Made by a program: the position numbers and the translations under genes. The notes beneath the pieces were generated by a model, which was given only the letters and a program-made list of their open reading frames with translations, was not told the DNA's origin and ran no database searches. A stretch of DNA of 10,359 bases from Spirochaetia bacterium (GTDB lineage Bacteria; Spirochaetota; Spirochaetia; Sphaerochaetales; Sphaerochaetaceae). This document shows positions 5,627 to 10,359 of this stretch, piece by piece. How positions within the stretch are numbered: position 1 is the stretch's first letter; each line of letters starts with the position of its first letter. Location of the stretch: positions 1 through 10,359 of the forward strand of contig CAAGIP010000253.1 of assembly GCA_900769955.1 (NCBI GenBank), written 5' to 3'.

Positions 5627-5642
5627 TACATGACGACATGTA
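5627..5642 (-). terminator. Weak terminator-like hairpin after the ferredoxin operon
   Basis: TACATG and CATGTA, each 6 bases, with a 4-base loop, directly after the stop at 5644. On the minus strand the stem is followed by AATCTTTTCTT. The stem is short and AT-rich, so termination would be inefficient. Confidence 0.35.
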
Positions 5643-5643
5643 C

Positions 5644-6033
5644 TCAGTTCAGTACCTGAAACAGTTCTTCCGCACTCCAGTCATCACGGCCAATGGCATA
5701 AAGCACCCTGTAGATGGAATCATCACCTTTGCTGTCTGACGCCTTCAGGTTTCCGATCAGGCGCTGCTTTGCGGCTTTAACATCAGGGTCGGCATCATTA
5801 AGATTTTCAAGGTCATACGGAGCTGTCCTGCCGCATGGCTCTGCACAGCAGAAGCAGTCAGGGACGAGACGTTTCCTCTCGTCCTCAATGCGTTTTATAA
5901 GACTCTGTGTGTTTACTCCGTCATCGTTTACCGCTTCGGAGATAAGCGACCTTGTTTGCGCTGTCAGGTTCCATTCATTTCCCTCTGCCGCCCTTGCAAG
6001 TGCTATGAGGGAACTTAATACTTCCTTGTCCAT
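5644..6033 (-). CDS. Small Cys-motif protein paired with the ferredoxin gene
   Basis: 129 aa. Its ATG (6033-6031) shares one base with the ferredoxin stop (TGATG), so the two are translationally coupled and probably act together. Residues 1-56 look helical. A compact cysteine motif follows at 58-74 (PDCFCCAEPCGRTAPYDL, with C60, C62, C63 and C67), then a charged helical C-terminus. The PCGRT-x-x-YD motif is one I associate with small proteins of anaerobes encoded beside such ferredoxins, sometimes labelled hydroxylamine reductase-like. The hybrid-cluster ligands of true Hcp are not present and the protein is far too short to be Hcp. The cysteines could hold an Fe-S cluster or another metal. 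The function is unknown; an electron-transfer or redox-sensing partner of its neighbour is the most reasonable inference. Confidence 0.85.
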   Translation of the reverse strand: MDKEVLSSLIALARAAEGNEWNLTAQTRSLISEAVNDDGVNTQSLIKRIEDERKRLVPDCFCCAEPCGRTAPYDLENLNDADPDVKAAKQRLIGNLKASDSKGDDSIYRVLYAIGRDDWSAEELFQVLN

Positions 6034-6635
6034 CAGTTCAGAATCCTTCCGTCTGAAGAGATGACTGAAACGCTTAAGGGAATATCCTTTCCGGATGCGG
6101 CAATTGCCCTCTTCACTGCATTTTCAAGTCCGCCGCAGCATGGTACCTGCATCCTTGCAACCCTGATGCTCTTTATGTCGTTTGATGCGAAGATTGCTGA
6201 AAGCTTTTCAGCGTAATCGACTCCGTCAAGCTTGGGACATCCGACAAGGACTTTTCTGCCCCTGATGAAATTATCATGGAAAGCACCGTATGCAAATGCG
6301 GAGCATGTGGCCGCTATGAGAAGATCGGCACCATCAAGGAAAGGTGCATTTACTGGAACCAGTTTTATCTGGACGGGCCACTGGGAAAGCCTGCTTCCCG
6401 ATGGCTTTGTCCTGAGAACCTCATCCTCAGCGTATGCAGGAGCTTCCCTTTCCTCGAAGGAAATGGCACCTGCAGGACAGGCGGGAAGGCAGTCCCCGAA
6501 ACCGTCACAGTAGTTTTCACGGACAAGTTTCGCCTTTCCGTCCACCATTCCTATCGCACCTTCATGGCATGCGGATGCACAGAGCCCGCATCCCGTACAC
6601 TTTTCTTCATCGATCCTGATTATCTTCCTGACCAT
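6033..6635 (-). CDS. Polyferredoxin-type 4Fe-4S protein with C-terminal Cys-rich domain
   Basis: 200 aa from the ATG at 6635, chosen over a TTG at 6641 because AGGAG (6644-6648) lies 8 bases from the ATG but only two or three from the TTG. The N-terminus is a two-cluster ferredoxin fold. The first set is canonical, C13-x2-C16-x2-C19-x3-C23. The second reads CDGFGDCLPACP (C43, C49, C53), with Phe46 where the second cysteine is expected. Residues 85-200 form a separate domain (WPVQIKLVPVNAPFLDGADLL, C111, VGCPKLD with C133, and VPCCGGLEN with C166 and C167) known from uncharacterised anaerobe proteins. It has no membrane segment, so it is probably a cytoplasmic electron carrier or redox-linked enzyme subunit. 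It is coupled to the downstream Cys-motif gene and preceded by a possible promoter and dyad. The exact partner is unknown. Confidence 0.9.
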   Translation of the reverse strand: MVRKIIRIDEEKCTGCGLCASACHEGAIGMVDGKAKLVRENYCDGFGDCLPACPAGAISFEEREAPAYAEDEVLRTKPSGSRLSQWPVQIKLVPVNAPFLDGADLLIAATCSAFAYGAFHDNFIRGRKVLVGCPKLDGVDYAEKLSAIFASNDIKSIRVARMQVPCCGGLENAVKRAIAASGKDIPLSVSVISSDGRILN

Positions 6636-6643
6636 AAACAAAT

Positions 6644-6648
6644 CTCCT
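6644..6648 (-). promoter_or_regulatory. Ribosome binding site deciding the ferredoxin start
   Basis: AGGAG with 8 bases to the ATG at 6635. The in-frame TTG two codons earlier is too close to be used, so the protein starts MVRKIIRID. Confidence 0.7.
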
Positions 6649-6649
6649 A

Positions 6650-6670
6650 TTCTGTATTAAATATACAGAA
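6650..6670. promoter_or_regulatory. Operator-like dyad before the ferredoxin gene
   Basis: TTCTGTAT (6650-6657) and ATACAGAA (6663-6670) are perfect 8-base arms around a 5-base AT centre. The dyad overlaps the proposed -10 and start site and sits just upstream of the ribosome binding site. That position suits a repressor operator. It does not match the FNR, Rex or Fur consensus as I know them. Confidence 0.5.
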
Positions 6671-6688
6671 GAATCATGATTGCGTCAC
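6660..6688 (-). promoter_or_regulatory. Possible promoter of the ferredoxin gene pair
   Basis: On the minus strand, GTGACG (6683-6688, overlapping the upstream ABC stop codon), a 17-bp spacer and TATATT (6660-6665, five of six to consensus). It would let the ferredoxin pair be expressed apart from the ABC operon, under the dyad that overlaps the -10. Confidence 0.35.
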
Positions 6689-8280
6689 ACATAAATCGTC
6701 CTGGTATCTGTAAGCCTGTGTGATACCGATATTACCGTACGGTCTGCGGATGCCCTGTTAAGGGCACTGATGACCTCCGCTTCAGTTTCCGAGTCCAGGT
6801 TTGCCGTGATCTCATCGAGGAGCAGGAGCCTCGGCTCCTTAACGATTGCCCTGGCGATTGACAATAACTGGAACTGTCCCATGGAGAAAAGGTCTTCCCT
6901 GCAGGTCGTATCAAGTCCCTCAGGAAGGCTTTCTGCCGCTTCAAGAAGTCCGACGGATGAAAGTGCCCTGATGACTTCATCCCGGCTCACATCCGGGTCA
7001 TTAAGTGACACCTGGTCGGCAACACTTCCCGGAATGATGTGAAAGGACTGCTCCACATACCCGATCATGCATCTTCTTTCACTTTCCGAAATTGTGCATG
7101 GATCCTTTCCGAATACGGTTACACTTCCCTTCTGAGGATTATACAGTCCTGCAACGAGCTTTACGATCGTGCTCTTCCCTGCCCCGGTTCGGCCCGCAAG
7201 CGTTATCCTCTCCCCTTCATGCACAGCTAAGCTGAGGTTATTCATGACAGGGTGGTCGGAACCGGTATAAGTGAAGGTAACATCGGAAAGTCTTACCATG
7301 TCGGTTTCGGGATAATGGGAATCATCACGTTTTTCCATCTCCGCTTCAGAAAGCAGTGAGTTGATGCGTTTCACGCCCGCAACTGCCGCCTGCACGTTCT
7401 GAATTTCCATTCCTATCCCCTGTATGGGAGAGAAGAAGCTGCTTACATAGGAGATCATGGCAGCGGCGGTTCCGGCACTCATGCCGAAGAAATCATTTAC
7501 TGAGGATGATGCCATGACGATGCCTGTTATCAGGGCACTTATGCTTACGATGACGGGAGAATAGAGTGCATCATGAAAGTTCATCTTCCTCTGTGACATA
7601 AAACTTTTTTCTATCGACCTGTCATAACGTTTTTCCATGAAATTTTCCCCATGAAGGATTTTTATGGTCCTTATATTGGAAATGGTTTCAGGTATCTGCT
7701 GGTTTACTTCACTGATGGCGGCCCTGTTTTCCAGCTGGGCGGAAAGCATCCTTTTCTGCACCCTTCGGGTGAAGAGGAAGATGAAGGGAAGCACTGAAAC
7801 GAGAAGTATGAAAAGACCTGAGTTTCTTGTGAACACGATGAAGAGGATTGAAACAAGCCTGCAAAGGTCAGCGGCCATGCTTATTATGCCTGACGTAAAG
7901 AGGGCATCGACCGTGCCTACATCACCGACTATGCGGGATGCGGTCACTCCCGGGTCATTGTCAGTGAAGTATGATGCGGGAAGGGTTCTCAGTTTTTCCA
8001 TCATCCCCGATCTGATTCCATGCGTTATCTTCTGACCGAAAGCAGTTATCAGTACCTCCTTGGCAGCATCAAGCACACCGGATGCAGCAGTTATGAGAAA
8101 GTATGAAAACACTGAGGCAAAGGAAAGGGATGTTCCACCGGATAGTGAATCGATTATCCTTTCCAGCACCAGCGGAGGAAGCAGTGATGTGACAACTGCA
8201 GCGGTTATGGTGATTAAAAGTGCTATGGAAAGAAGCAGATGCTTCCTGATTTCCCTCATTACAATTCCCGATACTTTCAT
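6685..8280 (-). CDS. ABC exporter subunit with consensus Walker B glutamate (heterodimer half 2)
   Basis: 531 aa: an N-terminal transmembrane domain with about six helices (about 12-310) fused to an ATPase domain (about 328-531). Motifs seen: Walker A GRTGAGKST (363-371), Q-loop Q411 (YVEQ), a degenerate signature FSMGQ (465-469) instead of LSGGQ, Walker B LLLLDE with catalytic E490, D-loop NLD, and H-loop H521. Its ATG overlaps the stop of the preceding ABC gene (ATGA), so the two are coupled. In asymmetric exporters such as TM287/288 or BmrCD, this half supplies the competent Walker B. The protein stops at RTIYV, ten residues past the H-loop, about 40 residues sooner than usual. The missing C-terminal strand and helix could mean a truncated or simply short variant. 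Likely substrate: drugs or other toxic amphiphiles, by family; the true substrate is unknown. Confidence 0.93.
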   Translation of the reverse strand: MKVSGIVMREIRKHLLLSIALLITITAAVVTSLLPPLVLERIIDSLSGGTSLSFASVFSYFLITAASGVLDAAKEVLITAFGQKITHGIRSGMMEKLRTLPASYFTDNDPGVTASRIVGDVGTVDALFTSGIISMAADLCRLVSILFIVFTRNSGLFILLVSVLPFIFLFTRRVQKRMLSAQLENRAAISEVNQQIPETISNIRTIKILHGENFMEKRYDRSIEKSFMSQRKMNFHDALYSPVIVSISALITGIVMASSSVNDFFGMSAGTAAAMISYVSSFFSPIQGIGMEIQNVQAAVAGVKRINSLLSEAEMEKRDDSHYPETDMVRLSDVTFTYTGSDHPVMNNLSLAVHEGERITLAGRTGAGKSTIVKLVAGLYNPQKGSVTVFGKDPCTISESERRCMIGYVEQSFHIIPGSVADQVSLNDPDVSRDEVIRALSSVGLLEAAESLPEGLDTTCREDLFSMGQFQLLSIARAIVKEPRLLLLDEITANLDSETEAEVISALNRASADRTVISVSHRLTDTRTIYV

Positions 8281-9956
8281 CTTCCGGCCTCCTGTGTTTC
8301 ATAGAGGAGCCTGTACTCAGCATCATCCCTCATCAGTGTCTCATGATCGGAAACCCATGCTTTGCCATCATCGATGAATATCACCCTGTCAAGGCATGGA
8401 AAACAGGACAGACGGTGGGATATAAGGATTACGATACTCTCCTTCGTCATGGCTTTCATATTCCGGAAAATCACTTCCTCAGTTGTCCTGTCCACTGCCG
8501 AAAAGGGATCATCCAGGATGATGAGAGGTGCACTGTGACAGAGGGTTCTGGCAAGTGCGATGCGCTCTGCCTGACCTCCTGACAGTCTTACTCCTCCTGA
8601 ACCGATAAGGGTATCGGGTGTTACTTCACAGTCTATGCACACTGCCTTAAGGTAAGGCATTACGTCAACTTCAAGACCCATCGCGATGTTGTCACGGACA
8701 GTGCCGGAGAAGAGCTCCGGAGAGTGTCCCATGTACGAGACACCGTTTTTGTACTCACCGGCTTTGTATACCGTATCTCCGAGTGTCAGCTTTCCTGTAA
8801 ACGGGAGCTCTCCCGTAAGCACTTTGCCCAGTGCGGATTTTCCCGATGCAACCTTCCCCGTCACACCTATGATTTCACCGGGAATGGCCGTGAACGTAAG
8901 ATTACTGAAAAGAACATCGTGTCCCGGGTAGTAAACAGATACATTCTCAGCTCTGAGAACCGCTTTTTCAGAGATCTCTTCAGCTTCCGTCCTCTCAGGA
9001 TCCTTAAGGTAAGGTTTTATCCGTTTCCATGACACTTTTGCTTTCTGTACCGAGTTGAAGAGCTTTGCCGCCTTTGATGCTTTTACGGCAAGTTTAAGAT
9101 AGCATGAGAAGAAAGTGGTGAATGCAGCTATGTCCCAGATGGCCCATCCGGTGCCAAGCACGTTCCTGCTTCCGAAATAAATGATGAATACAGTTCCCGC
9201 AAGGGCTATTACCTGATATAAAGGCGGCATGGCACTTTCCCAGACATTCGCAAGCGTCACTTTCCTCTCATGATCGGATAGGAGTTTCTCATATTCCATA
9301 TCCCTTTCACTCTCCATACCGCATATCCTGTATGTAAGTGCATTTGACACCCGGTCAAGTGTCATGGCATTGAGTCTTGCGGCACTTTCCCTGCATGCTG
9401 AGGTATTTGAAGTGACAGTCTTCTTCAGCCTTTCTGCAAGCAGGCAGCTGAGAGGAGGGAACAGTGCCGTGATCAGGGTAAGGCGCCAGTCATAAATGAA
9501 GAGCATTATAAGGTATGCGACAAGTGCAATGCCCGTGTCAAAGAGTTCAGTAGTGAACTTCCTCATCCCTTCGGCAGTGTCCTCAGCATCGGAAATGATT
9601 TTGGTCATCATTTCCCCTGCACCTTCTCCTGATGCGCCGGAAAGAAGACTGCGATAGAGCTTTACCTTCAGGTCCCGTCCGATACGGTTTGCAAAGGATC
9701 TGACAGTGAGTCTCTTGATTGCCCGCATCGCCTGAACGAACACAATTACAATGACATAGCAGAGACACAGGATAAGCATGTACTTCCCGCCTGCTCTTCC
9801 GGCATTCAGGTCAGCAAGAGCCTGAACAAGCTTTCCTTCAAACCAGGGACCGGCTGCAAGTCCCATATTGTATATGATTCCGGTAATGGTTACTGCGGCA
9901 AGTATCGGAGCTTCCTTTTTAAACCAGTAAAGAATTGTATCAGGACTGTTTTTCAT
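8277..9956 (-). CDS. ABC exporter subunit with degenerate ATP site (heterodimer half 1)
   Basis: 559 aa, transmembrane domain (about 15-305) plus ATPase domain (about 333-559), in the inner membrane. Walker A is GKVASGKSA (367-375). The signature is canonical, LSGGQ (458-462). Walker B ends LDD (481-483), with Asp483 where the catalytic Glu normally is, followed by PFSAVD. The Q-loop position reads YMGHSPELF, with His411 replacing Gln. H-loop H514 is present. Asp for Glu here is the known mark of the degenerate-site subunit of heterodimeric exporters; its Walker motifs would pair with the odd FSMGQ of the partner, and its good LSGGQ with the partner's good Walker B. The ATG at 9956 overlaps the MarR stop (ATGA), with no clear ribosome binding site at normal spacing, so translation probably relies on coupling. 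The length is normal for the family. Confidence 0.95.
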   Translation of the reverse strand: MKNSPDTILYWFKKEAPILAAVTITGIIYNMGLAAGPWFEGKLVQALADLNAGRAGGKYMLILCLCYVIVIVFVQAMRAIKRLTVRSFANRIGRDLKVKLYRSLLSGASGEGAGEMMTKIISDAEDTAEGMRKFTTELFDTGIALVAYLIMLFIYDWRLTLITALFPPLSCLLAERLKKTVTSNTSACRESAARLNAMTLDRVSNALTYRICGMESERDMEYEKLLSDHERKVTLANVWESAMPPLYQVIALAGTVFIIYFGSRNVLGTGWAIWDIAAFTTFFSCYLKLAVKASKAAKLFNSVQKAKVSWKRIKPYLKDPERTEAEEISEKAVLRAENVSVYYPGHDVLFSNLTFTAIPGEIIGVTGKVASGKSALGKVLTGELPFTGKLTLGDTVYKAGEYKNGVSYMGHSPELFSGTVRDNIAMGLEVDVMPYLKAVCIDCEVTPDTLIGSGGVRLSGGQAERIALARTLCHSAPLIILDDPFSAVDRTTEEVIFRNMKAMTKESIVILISHRLSCFPCLDRVIFIDDGKAWVSDHETLMRDDAEYRLLYETQEAGR

Positions 9957-10359
9957 AGTATTGACGGAAAGCCTTTCCTGCTTTCAGTTTTTGAACGGAT
10001 GTACAGTTTTTCAAGCGTGGTGAGAAAAGCTTCCTTCTCCTCACTCTCCAGCTCCGAAAAGAGCCACTCATAGAAAGCTTCCTCTATATCGGTTTTGGTA
10101 CGCTTCAGCTCCTCTGCAGCTTCAGTTGCGAATAAAAGCTGACTTCTGCCGTCATCAGGATTTTCCTTCCTGATGAGATACCCCTTATCCTCAAGGTTCT
10201 TTGCCCTTCTGGCAACTGCACCCTTATCCATGTTGAGCATCACTCCCGCATCTTTCTGCGTGATGCCGGGATTATGCCTGACAAGGTGGATCATGTCCAT
10301 TTCCCCTGAACCGATCCCGTCAGCCTTAAGTGTTTTCAGCACAAGCTTGTTCGCTTCAC
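9953..10359 (-). CDS. MarR-family transcriptional regulator, 5' end outside window
   Basis: About 134 codons are visible; the frame is open through the right edge (EANKLVLKTLKADG...). A GTG at 10342 is therefore not a trustworthy start. Family members are about 140-150 aa, so only a short N-terminal piece is missing. A winged helix-turn-helix is clear: GITQKDAGVMLNMDKGAVARRAKNLEDKGYLIRKENPDDGRSQLLF, with the DDGR wing. A C-terminal dimerisation helix follows (SEEKEAFLTTLEKLYIRS). MarR proteins are dimers that usually repress their own operon and are released by small toxic ligands. Its coupling to the two ABC genes makes it the likely sensor and repressor of the exporter. The promoter and operator should lie just outside the window. 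Confidence 0.92.
   Translation of the reverse strand, partial: EANKLVLKTLKADGIGSGEMDMIHLVRHNPGITQKDAGVMLNMDKGAVARRAKNLEDKGYLIRKENPDDGRSQLLFATEAAEELKRTKTDIEEAFYEWLFSELESEEKEAFLTTLEKLYIRSKTESRKGFPSIL

Larger units (their letters stand above)
5182..5643. other. Non-coding, hairpin-rich gap upstream of the 181-aa gene
   Basis: 462 bases without a firm gene. It holds an imperfect hairpin at 5224-5254, a plus-strand open frame at 5290-5547 that lacks a ribosome binding site, a perfect 13-bp inverted repeat at 5531-5571, and a small hairpin with a U-rich tail at 5627-5642. No convincing promoter for the 181-aa gene was found. The gap separates the conserved operons on the right from the accessory island on the left. 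Confidence 0.55.

Noticed and set aside
1..10359. CRISPR arrays, tRNA or rRNA genes
   Set aside because: No regularly spaced direct repeats beyond the two-unit tandem at 1678-1723, and no tRNA or rRNA signature was seen on either strand.

Overview
The window looks like an accessory region next to a conserved chromosomal block in an anaerobic Bacillota (Clostridia or Erysipelotrichia-like). The basis is consensus AGGAG-type ribosome binding sites, some TTG and GTG starts, frequent AGG arginine codons, mid-range G+C and a polyferredoxin gene typical of strict anaerobes. The species cannot be named from sequence alone. Every convincing gene is on the minus strand, so transcription runs from high to low coordinates.

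Right half (10359 to 5644): a MarR-family regulator (5' end outside the window) overlaps a two-gene heterodimeric ABC exporter. The stop and start codons overlap at both junctions, so the three form one translationally coupled unit. The two ABC subunits show the division of labour of asymmetric exporters: one has an Asp in place of the Walker B Glu, the other has a degenerate signature motif. Below them lies a ferredoxin-like protein gene with a possible promoter and dyad of its own. A small Cys-motif protein gene follows, overlapping it by one base (TGATG).

Middle (5643 to 2925): a long non-coding stretch with strong inverted repeats, an unrecognised 181-aa protein, a short remnant that looks like the N-terminus of a PD-(D/E)XK nuclease (PDDEXK_4 type), and the C-terminal two-thirds of an NAD-dependent DNA ligase (LigA). 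The ligase remnant has lost its adenylation lysine and is probably frameshifted. The two remnants abut head to tail, which suggests a deletion in a decaying island.

Left (2866 to 1): an apparently intact 304-aa protein that I recognise as an AbaSI/PvuRts1I-type, modified-cytosine-dependent restriction endonuclease. A 685-bp gene-poor stretch follows, holding a hairpin over a ribosome binding site, a tandem 23-bp repeat (possibly an IS end) and a good promoter with a long structured leader. That leader feeds a 253-aa stand-alone sigma-70 factor. Next is the 5' part of a single-TRD, HsdS-like specificity subunit, cut by the window edge. The left and middle parts together read as a partly degraded defence island: modification-dependent nuclease, nuclease remnant, spare ligase, sigma factor and type I-like specificity gene.
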